Source: Natrinema versiforme (GTDB taxonomy: Archaea; Halobacteriota; Halobacteria; Halobacteriales; Natrialbaceae). Taken from it: a stretch of 64,000 nucleotides of DNA. A model generated the notes under the pieces. That model was not told where the DNA came from. It saw only the letters and a program-made list of their open reading frames with translations, and did no database searches. Numbering within the stretch: position 1 is the first letter of the stretch; each line of letters begins with the position of its first letter. The stretch covers positions 434,001-498,000 of the forward strand of contig NZ_CP040330.1 in NCBI RefSeq assembly GCF_005576615.1, given 5' to 3'. A program made the translations under genes and the position numbers. Below are positions 1 through 9,554 of this stretch, one piece after another.

Positions 1-248
1 TCGTCGGGTTCCGGCTCCGCGTCCGGCTCTTTCGTGACCGTTCCGACGACCCGTTGTGCCAGAACCTCGGGGATATCGGTGGGCATCGTCAGCCAGTGTT
101 GGATCACCACGAGCCCGATCGCGAGTCCGATGAGCGCCCCGCCGAACAGCGGCCGATCGCCGTTGAGAAGCCCGATCCCGGCCATCGCCGCGGGGAGCGC
201 GAAGACGAGCGTGCCCGCGAGTTTGATCGTATCGATAATGCCGGCCAT
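1..248 (-). CDS. Small membrane protein, N-terminal part only (cut by window edge)
   Basis: Reading right to left from an ATG at 248, the protein begins MAGIIDTIKLAGTLVFALPA. It has two hydrophobic stretches (about residues 8-28 and 33-52) and then a polar, acidic tail. The frame stays open to the edge, so the C-terminus is missing. The composition is that of a small haloarchaeal membrane protein. I do not recognise a family with a known function. Confidence 0.7.
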   Translation of the reverse strand, partial: MAGIIDTIKLAGTLVFALPAAMAGIGLLNGDRPLFGGALIGLAIGLVVIQHWLTMPTDIPEVLAQRVVGTVTKEPDAEPEPD

Positions 249-370
249 TAGTGGATGATCGCGGGGGACGACCAAAAACGCGACGACGACTCACGCTCGG
301 ATCGACGCGGGCCGGAGCGAGCACGGACGGACCCGGAACGGCTTTCCCCCGTCGTCCGCCACCTGTACGT

Positions 371-976
371 ATGTTCACGGGAATCGTCGAGGAGACCGGC
401 GAGATCGTCGCTCGAGAGCGCACCGAGGACGGCCTCCGGCTGCGAATCGGGGCTGACGAGGTCGCGACGGGGCTCGACTACGGCCAGAGCATCAGCGTCA
501 GCGGCGCGTGTCTCACGGTCGAGGAGCACGCCGACGGCGAGTGGTTCGAGGTCTTTCTGGCGACCGAAACCGTCGAGCGGACGTATCTCGGCGACCTCGC
601 CGAGGGCGAGACGGTCAACCTCGAGCGAGCGATGCCGGCCGACGGCCGGTTCGACGGTCACGTCGTGCAGGGCCACGTCGACGCGGTCGCGACCGTCAGG
701 AACGTCGAGTCGATAGATGAAGACTGGTTCTTCGAGTTCGACCTCCCGGAGGGGTACGGCCGCTACGTCGTCGAGAAGGGGTCGATCACGCTCGACGGGA
801 TCAGCCTCACCGTCGCCGATCTCGACACCGAAACCGGGCGGGTGACCGTCGCCATTATCCCGACGACCTACGACCTGACGACGCTCTCGGAGAAAGAACC
901 CGGCGATCCGGTCCACCTCGAGGTCGACGTGCTCTCGAAGTACGTCGAACGGCTGCTCGAGGCGCGGTTCGACTGA
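371..976 (+). CDS. ribE: Riboflavin synthase, alpha-chain type
   Basis: Predicted to convert two 6,7-dimethyl-8-ribityllumazine molecules into riboflavin plus a pyrimidinedione, the last step of riboflavin synthesis. The 201-residue product has the family length and two lumazine-binding repeats, about residues 1-90 and 97-190. The N-terminal MFTGIVEETGEI and the SGACLTVE and GSITLDGISLTV segments are typical. The in-frame ATG at 251 is rejected because MFTGIVE is the conserved N-terminus. No FMN riboswitch-like structure was seen upstream. It stands alone between genes on the other strand. Confidence 0.95.
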   Translation: MFTGIVEETGEIVARERTEDGLRLRIGADEVATGLDYGQSISVSGACLTVEEHADGEWFEVFLATETVERTYLGDLAEGETVNLERAMPADGRFDGHVVQGHVDAVATVRNVESIDEDWFFEFDLPEGYGRYVVEKGSITLDGISLTVADLDTETGRVTVAIIPTTYDLTTLSEKEPGDPVHLEVDVLSKYVERLLEARFD

Positions 977-1037
977 CGGCTTAATTCGCCTTCTCTCACT
1001 CTCGGTCCTGTTCCTCGGCCGTCGCCACCGTCCTCGA

Positions 1038-2060
1038 TCAGCGCTGTGGCGGCTCGAACTCGGTCAACTCCGGTCGCGAGTCGCCGTCGACGCCGTTCGT
1101 GACCGACTGGTAGGTCCGGCGGTAGCGAGCGATCTTCCGGTAGAGGTAGTAGCCGATTGCGAGGTCGTAGACGATCACGTAGCCGACGAACGCGAGCCCG
1201 GTGCCGATCGGGAGGAAACTGGTGATGATCTCGGGGGCGATCCCGACCGTGACGTTGTACGTCCCGTGGACGAAGGCGGCGACGAGCAGCCCCTTGAGGA
1301 CGATCGGGCCGGCGTACTCCCGGTTGAACTTCGCCAGCCCGAGGTAGTAGCCCGCGATCGCGGAGTAGATGACGTGGCCGGGACCCGCCAGCGCCCGAAC
1401 CGTCGCGATCCCGCCCGCAGTGGTGAGGAGGCCCGCTTCGGGGTCTGCCTCGCCGACGACGCGGCCGATGTAGATCGCGTTCTCGATGGCCGCGAAGCCG
1501 AGTCCGGCGACGGCCCCGTAGACCGCGCCGTCGATGACCGCGTCGAAGCTATCGCTCCGATAGGCGAACACCTGCACGGCGAGTAGCTTCACGCTCTCCT
1601 CGATGGGGCCGACGATCAGGTAGAAAAAGAGGAGGCTACCGAGGAACCCGACGCCGAACAACGGCTGCGTGACGGAGTTGACGACCGCGGCAAACGTCGC
1701 GAACAGGATCGCCAGCAGGAAGGTCACGACCACCAATCGAAGCGGTTCGCTCGTCGTGATATCGGCGTACCAGATATAGGCCGCGAGCAGCCCTGCCGGG
1801 ACGACCGACAGCGCGAAGAAACCGGCGAGGTACGGATCCTCGAGGACGAGCGCGGCCGGCGAGACGAGCAGGGAGAGCGTGATCGCGAGCGCGATCAACA
1901 ACACGATCGCCCGGAACCCGTAGCTGACCGCGTTGTAGAGCGTGTACGCGAACAGATCCGGGATCGATCGCGGTTCCCACGTCGAGACGTCGTAGAGATC
2001 TCTCGATCCGTCGCCGCTTCGCTCCTCCGCTCGTTCGACCGGGTCGCGCCTGCGCTCCAT
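1038..2060 (-). CDS. PrsW-family intramembrane metalloprotease
   Basis: A 340-residue multi-spanning membrane protein with about eight hydrophobic segments. It carries the family signatures: EESVKLLAV (the EExxK motif), GFAAIENAIYIG, and histidines in GHVIYSAI and HGTYN, which together form the presumed metal site. Family members cleave membrane-bound anti-sigma factors in bacteria; the archaeal substrates are unknown. The start MERRRDPVER at 2060 is chosen because the residues upstream of it do not look coding. About 80 bases separate it from the symporter gene upstream. Confidence 0.85.
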   Translation of the reverse strand: MERRRDPVERAEERSGDGSRDLYDVSTWEPRSIPDLFAYTLYNAVSYGFRAIVLLIALAITLSLLVSPAALVLEDPYLAGFFALSVVPAGLLAAYIWYADITTSEPLRLVVVTFLLAILFATFAAVVNSVTQPLFGVGFLGSLLFFYLIVGPIEESVKLLAVQVFAYRSDSFDAVIDGAVYGAVAGLGFAAIENAIYIGRVVGEADPEAGLLTTAGGIATVRALAGPGHVIYSAIAGYYLGLAKFNREYAGPIVLKGLLVAAFVHGTYNVTVGIAPEIITSFLPIGTGLAFVGYVIVYDLAIGYYLYRKIARYRRTYQSVTNGVDGDSRPELTEFEPPQR

Positions 2061-2141
2061 GGCCGTGTGTATACGCGCCGGCCCGGTATAGGTTCGGCAA
2101 CCGGCGACGGACAGTACCCGTTCAGTGTCCGACGGCCGCAC

Positions 2142-3449
2142 TCAGTCGTCGTCCGCACTCGATGCCGAGTCCGGGATGTCCGCCGCCGACCAGACGGTAG
2201 CCGTGCGGTCGATCTTGTCGTTCCAGCCGGCAACGAGCGTCGTGACGGCCAAGTCGCCGGTCACGTTGTTCATCGTCCGCAGGCGGTCGAGGATCGGATC
2301 GACGCCCGCCACCATTCCGACGACCTCGAGCGGGAGGCCGAGTTGCGTGAGGACCATCGTGAGCATTATCAGTCCACTCCCGGGAACGCCAGCGGTGCCG
2401 ACGCTCGCGAGGAGGGCCGTCGTGACGACGGTGAGCTGTTCGCCGATGGTCAGGGTCTGTCCGACCATGTTGGCAGCGAAGACCGCCGCGACGCCCTGAT
2501 ACATCGCCGTCCCGTCCATGTTGATCGTCGCGCCCAGCGGCAGCGAGAAGCTGTAGACCTCCTCGTCGACACCGAAGTTCTCGTCGGCGTCGTTCATGGT
2601 GACCGGGAGCGTCCCGCTAGAGGAGCGGATCGAGAGCGCGGTCACCATCGCTTCCTTGCTGCCACGGAGGAAATCGACCGGAGACTCCCGAAGCAGCCCC
2701 CACTGGATGATCAGCAGGTAGGTGATGCCGATGTGGAGTCCGACTGCAATCGCGAGCGCGCCGATGAGTTTGGCGAACGGCGCGATCGCGTCGACCCCCG
2801 CGTTACCGAACGTTGTCGCCATCAGGGCGAAGACGCCGATCACGCCGTACTCCATGACGCCCCAGACGACCTTGAACATCGCTTCCGCGCCGGTTTCCGC
2901 GAGTTCGAATACCGTTTCGGTGCCCTCGTGGACGGCAGAGCTGACGTCGTACTCGTCTTGTAGATAGGCCAGCGCGAGTCCGAACACGATCGTGAAGAAA
3001 ATCGTCGGGAGAACGTCGCCGTTCGCCATCGCCCCAATCGGGTTCGTCGGCACGATGTTCATGAAGACCTCGACGATGTCGGGAGCCTCTTTGGTCTCGA
3101 CGCTCGCGTTGGCCACCTCCAGTCCGGTCCCGGGATTGATGAGATTAGCGACGAACAGCCCGACAGCGATCGCGATCGCTGTCGTGGCCAGATACAGCGT
3201 TATGACCTGCCCGCCGATCTTTCCGAGGTTCGACGGCGAGAGCCGTCTAGCGCCCATGAGAAGCGTGAAAACGATGATCGGAATCACGATCATCTGAAGT
3301 AGCCGGACGAAGAGATCGCCGAGCGGCTCAAGCCGCGTCGCCGGTTCCCCGACCGTCAGGCCGAAGAGTGAGCCAAGAACGAACGCGACACCGATGCGGT
3401 AGATAATGGGAACGGATCGATATTGATCGTAGAGCTGCCGGATTGCCAT
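2142..3449 (-). CDS. Dicarboxylate/amino acid:cation symporter (DAACS/SDF family)
   Basis: Secondary transporter of the GltPh/GltP type, expected to import glutamate, aspartate or C4-dicarboxylates with Na+ or H+. The 435-residue product has the hallmark HP1 serine-rich tip (SSSGTLPVTM), the NMDGTAMYQG segment of TM7 that binds cation, and a GVPGSGLIM loop corresponding to HP2. About eight hydrophobic helices are visible. The acidic tail (SASSADDD) is typical of haloarchaea. Substrate cannot be fixed from sequence alone. Confidence 0.92.
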   Translation of the reverse strand: MAIRQLYDQYRSVPIIYRIGVAFVLGSLFGLTVGEPATRLEPLGDLFVRLLQMIVIPIIVFTLLMGARRLSPSNLGKIGGQVITLYLATTAIAIAVGLFVANLINPGTGLEVANASVETKEAPDIVEVFMNIVPTNPIGAMANGDVLPTIFFTIVFGLALAYLQDEYDVSSAVHEGTETVFELAETGAEAMFKVVWGVMEYGVIGVFALMATTFGNAGVDAIAPFAKLIGALAIAVGLHIGITYLLIIQWGLLRESPVDFLRGSKEAMVTALSIRSSSGTLPVTMNDADENFGVDEEVYSFSLPLGATINMDGTAMYQGVAAVFAANMVGQTLTIGEQLTVVTTALLASVGTAGVPGSGLIMLTMVLTQLGLPLEVVGMVAGVDPILDRLRTMNNVTGDLAVTTLVAGWNDKIDRTATVWSAADIPDSASSADDD

Positions 3450-3792
3450 TGCTATATCCTCTGTCGAAACACACGATCAATAAAAACACCGATACCGAAC
3501 CATTCGATTGGTATATACGGATTTGATGGTGGGAATTGACATTCTAGACTATTTCCGTATGTTTGCTAATATTTGTATAGGAATTAACGTTGGTGGCGGA
3601 GATCCTGTACGAACGGAACGTCCCACTCACTCGATCGCGGGCTGACTGGGATTCTGACAGCACCCCTCCACCGTTTCTAGGACGGCGACAAAATGCGGCC
3701 GGCTCGACTATCATGGGCTCACAAGAACCGATCACTTCGATAGACGGCGCGGACTCGGAATTATCAAAGGCCTCCCGGCCCAATCGGCGGGT
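3450..3792. other. Intergenic region with divergent promoters
   Basis: No convincing coding frame. The part next to the symporter gene is AT-rich, with a TATA-like stretch around 3509-3516 and another AT-rich run at 3545-3590. Toward the right gene, TTATCAAAGG near 3761-3770 is placed about 25 bases before its ATG, so that gene is probably leaderless. The 13-mer TAGACTATTTCCG at 3545-3557 recurs at 33812-33824. Confidence 0.5.
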
Positions 3793-4170
3793 ATGCACTT
3801 CGACCAGCGAACCCAGCAGGCGCTTCGCGATGTCGGCCTCGAGACCGACGATCTCCGGGCCGCCTCGGAGGCGGTCGTCGAGGCCGTCGCCGAGGACGCG
3901 GCGGCCCTCGAGGAGTTCTTCGCCGACCACGACACCGTCTACTCCGACATGGACATGGCCCACTCGAGTTCCGACTATCCGGAACACGAGGTCGACTACG
4001 CCGACTTGACGACCCACGCCGACGAGATGCGCGGTTGGCTCCGCTTCGAGACGTGGGGCGTCTCCGTCGAGGACGGCCGGATTTTAGACGAGGACTACGT
4101 CGAACTCTCGCTCGGGCCGACGATCAACGATCGGGTGCGGTTCGCCGCCGACCGCGACATCCTGCGATGA
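3793..4170 (+). CDS. Conserved haloarchaeal protein, first gene of the FAU-1 pair
   Basis: A 125-residue acidic soluble protein starting MHFDQRTQQALRDVGLETDD, without membrane segments or obvious catalytic motifs. Its stop codon overlaps the ATG of the FAU-1 gene (ATGA), so the two are translationally coupled. That suggests a role linked to RNA metabolism, which is inference from context only. I cannot assign a function. Confidence 0.8.
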   Translation: MHFDQRTQQALRDVGLETDDLRAASEAVVEAVAEDAAALEEFFADHDTVYSDMDMAHSSSDYPEHEVDYADLTTHADEMRGWLRFETWGVSVEDGRILDEDYVELSLGPTINDRVRFAADRDILR

Positions 4171-5606
4171 CGACGGCTCGAGTCCGGGGCATCTACACGA
4201 CGGCCGTCACCCAGCTGTTGAGCGAGGCTGATTGCGAGGTCGTCCAGGCCTCCGAGCCGATTCGGGACCGCTTCGACCAGTCGTTCGACGCTGCGCCGGC
4301 CGACGCGACAATCGAGACGACCCGCGACCGGCAGGGCGTCGAGATTTCGGGCGACCCCGACGCGGTCGAGACGGTCGCCGGCGAACTCGCGGCCCTCGCG
4401 ATCGACGCCTTCCGCTGGGACGACGACATCCCTCGCGGCGCGGTCTTCGACGCGGAGGTGCTCGAGGCCGCCGGCGGCAGCGGTGCAGTGGTCGATCTCG
4501 GCGACGGTCAGCGCGGCTATCTCAACTACGACGACGCGGACGGCTACGTGGACGCCGGCGACCGGTACCGGGTGCAGGTTCACGAACCCGCGCCGCCGTG
4601 GGACGACGACCGCCCGCTCGTGCGACCGGCGCTCGAGGTGCAGGGTGGCCTCTGTACGCTCTCGAAGGACCGGACCGGTATCTCGGCGGCGCTGCGGGGC
4701 GAGCGCGCGGAGGAACTGGTCGGCATGACCGACCTGCTCTCGGTCGACGTGCCCGACGGGTGGGGACTGCGCTGGCAACACGCCGCGACCGACGCAGACC
4801 TCGCGGCGATGGGCACCGCGCTCGAGGACGCGGTGAGTCGGGCGCGGGTGCTCGAGGACGCGCTCGCCGACGCGCCGGACGGCCCCGGCGAGCCGGGACT
4901 GCTCGCCACGCCCCGGCGGACCGAGTGGTGCTGGTTCGGCCGCGAGTCCCGGTTCGCGCTGGACGGCGTCCGACGGCGGGTCGAGACGACGATGCCGGGC
5001 CATCACCGGTCGAAGGCCGCCGACCGGGCCGCGAGCGCGGCGGTCGACTTCGCGGAGGCCGTCTGCGACTCGGTCGGCAGCGGCGACGGGAGCGGGAACG
5101 GCGAGTTCCCCTTCGCCGCGGTCGCCCGCCAGTTCGGCCCGACGAAGGGCGATCGCCTCGAGATCGGCCACGGTAAACCCGACGGCCGGCTCATCTCGCT
5201 GGGTCGCGGCGAGGTCACCGAGTGGGACCCCGAGGGGAAGGTGACCCTCGAGCGCTCCATGCGCGGGGGCGGCAGCTACGACGCGCTCGGCGTCGCAAAG
5301 GAGTCGGGCGACGTGGCCGTGACGAAGTTCCGCGAGGGCCGCTGGTGGTATCCGACGACGTACAAGGCCGCCGACGGTACCTCGAAGGGAACCTACGTCA
5401 ACGTCTGTACCCCCGTTGAACTATTTCCTGACTGTGTGCGATACGTCGACCTCTACGTCGACGTGATCCGTCAGGGGGACGGCACGGTCGAAATCGTCGA
5501 CGCGGACGAACTCGAGGCCGCCGTCGACGACGGACTGGTTACCGAGGAGTTAGGCGAGAAAGCGATGGACGTGGCCGAAGCGGTCGAGCGCGCGCTCTCG
5601 AACTGA
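4167..5606 (+). CDS. FAU-1-like RNA-binding protein / putative ribonuclease (DUF402)
   Basis: The 479-residue product matches the archaeal FAU-1 architecture. An N-terminal region is followed by an S1-like RNA-binding part (about residues 85-170, with VVDLGDGQRGYLNY), a middle RNase E/G-like portion, and a C-terminal DUF402 domain (about 330-470, with KGDRLEIGHGKPDGRLI, KFREGRWWYP and YVDLYVDVI). Pyrococcus FAU-1 binds AU-rich RNA, and relatives have been linked to 5S rRNA processing. The start at 4167 overlaps the preceding stop by four bases. Confidence 0.8.
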   Translation: MTTARVRGIYTTAVTQLLSEADCEVVQASEPIRDRFDQSFDAAPADATIETTRDRQGVEISGDPDAVETVAGELAALAIDAFRWDDDIPRGAVFDAEVLEAAGGSGAVVDLGDGQRGYLNYDDADGYVDAGDRYRVQVHEPAPPWDDDRPLVRPALEVQGGLCTLSKDRTGISAALRGERAEELVGMTDLLSVDVPDGWGLRWQHAATDADLAAMGTALEDAVSRARVLEDALADAPDGPGEPGLLATPRRTEWCWFGRESRFALDGVRRRVETTMPGHHRSKAADRAASAAVDFAEAVCDSVGSGDGSGNGEFPFAAVARQFGPTKGDRLEIGHGKPDGRLISLGRGEVTEWDPEGKVTLERSMRGGGSYDALGVAKESGDVAVTKFREGRWWYPTTYKAADGTSKGTYVNVCTPVELFPDCVRYVDLYVDVIRQGDGTVEIVDADELEAAVDDGLVTEELGEKAMDVAEAVERALSN

Positions 5607-5637
5607 CCGACTCGAGGCGGGTACCGAGTTTCGTCGC

Positions 5638-5901
5638 CTATGCGTTTTCTGACCGGTCGTCCGCCGGCGTGTGAATCCGGTCGTCGAGGACGATCTCGAG
5701 GCGGCCGTCCGCGAACAGCCGGTCGATCTGGCCGTGCGTGAACCGGCCGTCGCAGTCCTCACCGACGAAGGTGACGAGGCGGTCGGTTCGCTCGACGACG
5801 GTGGCCAGCGAGTCGCCGGTCCGGTAGTAGTAGCGAACGGTCGTTCCGGGGTGGAGCGCCTCAGCAGTGACGCTGAGATATTTCCGGCGGTGGAGGGTCA
5901 T
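5638..5901 (-). CDS. Conserved haloarchaeal hypothetical protein
   Basis: An 87-residue soluble protein (MTLHRRKYLSVTAEALHPGT...). It is predicted to be mostly beta-strand with alternating charged and hydrophobic residues, and it contains one cysteine. It is convergent with the FAU-1 gene, 31 bases away. Codon use matches its neighbours. No function recognised. Confidence 0.65.
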   Translation of the reverse strand: MTLHRRKYLSVTAEALHPGTTVRYYYRTGDSLATVVERTDRLVTFVGEDCDGRFTHGQIDRLFADGRLEIVLDDRIHTPADDRSENA

Positions 5902-6013
5902 ACCCCGGGAACACGGCGAAATCGATATAGCTCTTCTGGCTGTCGACCGAACTCGCGGTGCCGGTCGGTGCTGTCGCAGTGGGCGATCGAACGGCGGTCA
6001 AATCGAATCGCGG

Positions 6014-6466
6014 TCAGTCCGACACGCTCGCGACCGTCTCGGTCCCGGTGGCGGTCGGGAGCAAGCCGACGTACTCGTCGAGATCGAGCGCGAACTCCCC
6101 CGCGGCCCGTGGGCGGATCCAGCGGAACTCGAACTCGGAGCCGTGTTCCCCGCCGCCGTCAGTGACGGTGTGGGTCCAGCGGTCGCGCGGTTCGTGGACC
6201 GTCGAGTGGAAGAAGTGACGCACATAGCGTCTCCCCTCGCGTCGCGTCCAGATATCGGTCGTCAGATGTCTCGTCCCGTTCAACGACCCGAGTCCGCTCT
6301 CCTCGAGGACTTCCCTGAACAGCGCCTCGCGCGGCGATTCGCCCGACTCGAGCGTTCCTTTGGGGATCTGTAAGCCGTCGTGGCCCGGTCCCTCGAAGAC
6401 CAGTAACTCGCCCGTGTCGCGAGTGATGTAGGCACAGGCCTTCTGGACGTAGGTTACGTCGCTCAT
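6014..6466 (-). CDS. NUDIX hydrolase
   Basis: A 150-residue single-domain Nudix protein. The Nudix box lies at about residues 37-59 (GTLESGESPREALFREVLEE, the GX5EX7REUXEEXGU pattern with REVLEESGL), which binds the metal and cleaves a nucleoside-diphosphate-linked substrate. The ATG at 6466 (MSDVTYVQKACAYI) is preferred over the upstream in-frame ATG at 6481 because strand beta-1 follows it directly. Substrate is unknown; the short form resembles dinucleoside-polyphosphate or mRNA-cap-like hydrolases. Confidence 0.9.
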   Translation of the reverse strand: MSDVTYVQKACAYITRDTGELLVFEGPGHDGLQIPKGTLESGESPREALFREVLEESGLGSLNGTRHLTTDIWTRREGRRYVRHFFHSTVHEPRDRWTHTVTDGGGEHGSEFEFRWIRPRAAGEFALDLDEYVGLLPTATGTETVASVSD

Positions 6467-6576
6467 GGTACAACCTACCACACCGTTCTCGCGTAAAAAC
6501 CTATCATAGGGGTCATTAAATGACCTTAAGGAAGTCGGAAGATCGGTTCGGCGGTCGATCGACGAGCGTTGCGCGG

Positions 6577-7563
6577 TCAGTCAGAGGCGACGGGCGCGTC
6601 GTCCGCGACGGGCGCGTCACCGTCGAGATAGGTAAAGAGCGTCGCCAGCGCCGGCCCGGAGACGTTGTGCCAGACGCTGAAGAGCGCCGGAATCAACGCG
6701 GCCTCGGGACTGAAGTATACCGTCGCGAGCGTGACCGCCAGTCCGCTGTTCTGCAGGCCCACTTCGAACGCGCACGCTCGCGCCCGGTCTTCGGCCATGT
6801 TCGCCGCGTGCCCGATGGCGTAGCCGGACCCCAGTCCGAGGCCGTTGTGCAGGACGACCGCGAGGAAGACGAGCGCGCTCGCGGCGAGGATCGTTTCGAC
6901 GTTGAGGCCGACGACGGCTGCAACGATGGCGACGATGGCGACCACGCTGATCGCCGGGAAGATCGACAGCCCGGCCTGTGCGACCGCCGGCGCGTACTCG
7001 TCGAGCACGTAGCGCAACACGAGCCCGCCGATGACCGGGAGCAAGACGACCTTCACGATCGAGGTGGCCATCTCGCCGAACGTGACCGAGATCGACTCGC
7101 CCGCGAGCAGGACGATCCACGCCGGCATCACCAGCGGCGCAGCGATCGTCGTCACCGTAGTGATCGACACCGACAGCGCGACATCGCCGCGACCGAGGTA
7201 GGTCATCACGTTCGAGGCGGTCCCGCCCGGTGCCGCGCCGACGATGATCAGTCCGAGCCCGATCTCTTCGGGCAGTCCAAGCGCGAAGACGAGAATGTAG
7301 GCGATCGTCGGCATCAGGAGCCACTGGCTCATCGCCCCGATGGCGACGTCCTGCGGCCGCTCGAGAATGCGGCGGAAATCAGCCGGAGTCAGCGTCAGCC
7401 CCATACCGAGCATGATGATGCCCAGCAGCGGGGTGATATAGGGCGCGATCGGGGTGAACGTCTCCGGCGAGTAGAGCGCCAGCGGGGAGACGATCAGCAC
7501 CCAGAGGACGAAGTACTTGCTCGTGACCGTTCCGATCCGTTCCAGCGTCCGTTGCCAACTCAT
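6577..7563 (-). CDS. Bile acid:sodium symporter (BASS) family transporter
   Basis: A 328-residue protein with nine to ten hydrophobic helices. Family landmarks include GMGLTLTPADF near residue 55, APGGTASNVMTYLGRGDVAL (the crossing-helix sodium site) and EVGLQNSGLAVTLA near residue 270. In bacteria and plants BASS proteins import pantoate, pyruvate or other organic anions with Na+. The haloarchaeal substrate is not known. Confidence 0.88.
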   Translation of the reverse strand: MSWQRTLERIGTVTSKYFVLWVLIVSPLALYSPETFTPIAPYITPLLGIIMLGMGLTLTPADFRRILERPQDVAIGAMSQWLLMPTIAYILVFALGLPEEIGLGLIIVGAAPGGTASNVMTYLGRGDVALSVSITTVTTIAAPLVMPAWIVLLAGESISVTFGEMATSIVKVVLLPVIGGLVLRYVLDEYAPAVAQAGLSIFPAISVVAIVAIVAAVVGLNVETILAASALVFLAVVLHNGLGLGSGYAIGHAANMAEDRARACAFEVGLQNSGLAVTLATVYFSPEAALIPALFSVWHNVSGPALATLFTYLDGDAPVADDAPVASD

Positions 7564-7719
7564 TCGATTCTCACCACAGTGGGAGACATGCTCACCCGTC
7601 GGTAAGTGCGGTATATCAATACTACGGCTTCCGGGCGCTCGAGGCCGTTTTCGGCCGGTCGTTTCGCCGAAGCGTAGCTAGTCGCGATGGGAATCGAACG
7701 GCGACCGGTCACGACGGGA

Positions 7720-7854
7720 TCAGGTCGCGAAGTGGCTTTCCGCGACCGACCGCCCGCAGACGGGACAGCCGTTAGCTAACGTCGCCTCGAGCATCGGGTC
7801 GGTTACTGGGATCTCACGGCCGCAATCCGGGCAGATGAATTCGTACGGTTTCAT
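7720..7854 (-). CDS. Small two-CxxC zinc-ribbon protein
   Basis: Too short for most gene finders, but convincing: 44 residues starting MKPYEFICPDCGREI and ending SVAESHFAT. Two CPxCGR knuckles, at residues 8-11 and 30-33, are spaced as in a treble-clef or zinc-ribbon fold and almost exactly repeat each other. Tiny zinc-ribbon proteins of this kind are widespread in haloarchaea, and most have no known function. It stands alone between the BASS gene and the next rightward gene. Confidence 0.75.
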   Translation of the reverse strand: MKPYEFICPDCGREIPVTDPMLEATLANGCPVCGRSVAESHFAT

Positions 7855-8065
7855 GGGTCTAGATGGTGTGCTCGACACCTGTTCCTACGGACTGGGTTCC
7901 GATAGGGGAGATACCCAGATATGGAGGGACGTATATAGGAGCGGAAAGCGACGGCGGGCCGGTGACTCCGCGGTCAACTCGGCTCCGTGCGCCATCATCC
8001 CCCAAATTCAGACGCCGGACAGTTCAGGCTGAACGATTAAGCCATGTTACCATCTATCACCGGAA

Positions 8066-8341
8066 ATGGGCACGCTAAACGAAGAGATGGCCGACGTCCG
8101 CGCGGATGTCGGCGACGTGCGATCACAGCTCAGAGCGGAGATTCCGGAGTGTTTCGAGTTCGATGTCGCGGTCGGAAACATCACGTACAACGCCAACAGC
8201 AACAGCGTCTCCGTCACCGTCGAACCGAGTTCTCGAGCCCGAGAGCAGCTCGCGGACCGCCTCGGCGGGGTGAACGTGAGGACGGACGGGCAACTGGAGT
8301 TCGAGTTCAGGCTCACCGAGTCCGACTCGAACGCCGAGTGA
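8066..8341 (+). CDS. Conserved haloarchaeal hypothetical protein with helical N-terminus
   Basis: A 91-residue acidic protein. The first 27 residues (MGTLNEEMADVRADVGDVRS) form a likely amphipathic coiled-coil helix. The remainder looks beta-rich (VAVGNITYNANSNSVSVTVE). Codon use is typical and it ends 30 bases from the convergent aldo/keto reductase gene. No function recognised. Confidence 0.65.
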   Translation: MGTLNEEMADVRADVGDVRSQLRAEIPECFEFDVAVGNITYNANSNSVSVTVEPSSRAREQLADRLGGVNVRTDGQLEFEFRLTESDSNAE

Positions 8342-8371
8342 GTCGGCCGCCCAGGCCTCGAGTCGTTCCGA

Positions 8372-9427
8372 TCAGTCGGCCGCGAGCTTGTCGAGCCCGG
8401 CCGACTCGATGTCGTCGCCGTCGACCGACGAGCGCAGCGAGTCCATGCCGTCGTCGCGATCGATGCCGAAGTCGTTCTCGTAGAGTTCCGCGACGCGGCT
8501 CATCTCCTCCTCGGAGAGCTTCGGCACGTCGCTTGCGGCCGCCCACTCGTCGATGTCCGCCTTCGTGCGGAAGGTGGGCGTCACGGTGGCGACGGGGTCG
8601 TGGCTCAGAAGCCACGCGATCGACGCCTGCCCCATCGTCCGCTCGCCGCCTCGCTCGAGGAACCGAAGTTTCTCGAGTTTCTCCCACCCGGTCTCGTACC
8701 ATTCCTCGGGACGGAAGCCGCGGTGGTCGCCCTCGCCGAGTTCGGTTTCGGGGGTGACCTGCTCGTTGAGGATGCCCGACGAATGCGGGACGCGGGGGAT
8801 CAGGCTCGTCGACGAGCCCGTTCGCTCGATCGTCTCGAGGAAGTGGTCGCCGACCTCCTGTTCGAGCATGTTCCAGACGAGTTGAACGGAGTCGAACTCC
8901 TCCTCGATCGCCAGATCGCCCTCGGCGAGCCAGCCGATCGACGGGCCGAGCGCGAGGCCGGTGGCCTCGATCGTCCCTTCCTCCTCGAGTTCGTCCAGCA
9001 ACTCGAGGATGTCGGGCGTGATCTCCTCGACGTCGGCGTTGTGGAGCTGGAGCACGTCGACCGACTCGAGCCCGAGTCGATCGAGGCTCTTGTGGACGGC
9101 CTCGCGGAGATAGTCGGCGTCCATCTCCTTCGGGAGTTCCCCGTGGCCGGCCTGCGGGTTGTCGTAGAAGTCGTAGCCGACCTTGGTCGCGATCGTGACC
9201 TCGTCGCGGATCTCGCTCAGCGCTTTCCCGACCAGTTCCTCGCTGCGGCCGTGACCGTAGACGTCGCCGGTATCGAAGTAGGTAATTCCCTGATCGACGG
9301 CGTACTGGAGCATCTCGATCGCGTCGTCTTCCGAGCGGTCGCCCCACCAGTCGGTGCCGACGGTCCACGCGCCGAAACCGATCTCACTGACCTCGACTCC
9401 GGAGTCGCCGAGTTCGCTGTGTTGCAT
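8372..9427 (-). CDS. Aldo/keto reductase
   Basis: A 351-residue NAD(P)H-dependent oxidoreductase of the AKR superfamily with a TIM-barrel fold. The catalytic tetrad is visible: Asp and Tyr in FDTGDVYGHGRSEELVG, Lys in TIATKVGYDFY, and a His in DVLQLHNAD. The start MQHSELGDSGVEVSEIGFGA at 9427 is chosen because it gives the family N-terminus; the frame extends upstream without coding character. The substrate is unknown. A monocistronic unit. Confidence 0.93.
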   Translation of the reverse strand: MQHSELGDSGVEVSEIGFGAWTVGTDWWGDRSEDDAIEMLQYAVDQGITYFDTGDVYGHGRSEELVGKALSEIRDEVTIATKVGYDFYDNPQAGHGELPKEMDADYLREAVHKSLDRLGLESVDVLQLHNADVEEITPDILELLDELEEEGTIEATGLALGPSIGWLAEGDLAIEEEFDSVQLVWNMLEQEVGDHFLETIERTGSSTSLIPRVPHSSGILNEQVTPETELGEGDHRGFRPEEWYETGWEKLEKLRFLERGGERTMGQASIAWLLSHDPVATVTPTFRTKADIDEWAAASDVPKLSEEEMSRVAELYENDFGIDRDDGMDSLRSSVDGDDIESAGLDKLAAD

Positions 9428-9554
9428 GGACGACCCTTCGAAGCGGGGAAACTTATGGCGTGCGGAACGCTCGAGCAGCGGCCCGAACGGGTTCGGGATT
9501 TCGGCCGCCGGCTCGAGTCGAACCGCTCTTGGGTCTCGACTGACACGTTCGTGT

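Noticed and set aside
250-370. FMN riboswitch before riboflavin synthase
   Set aside because: The leader is about 120 bases with no recognisable multi-helix aptamer, and the ATG is close to a promoter-like region.
3544-4017. 157-codon minus-strand frame
   Set aside because: Antisense to the small gene at 3793-4170, which has better codon use and is coupled to FAU-1.
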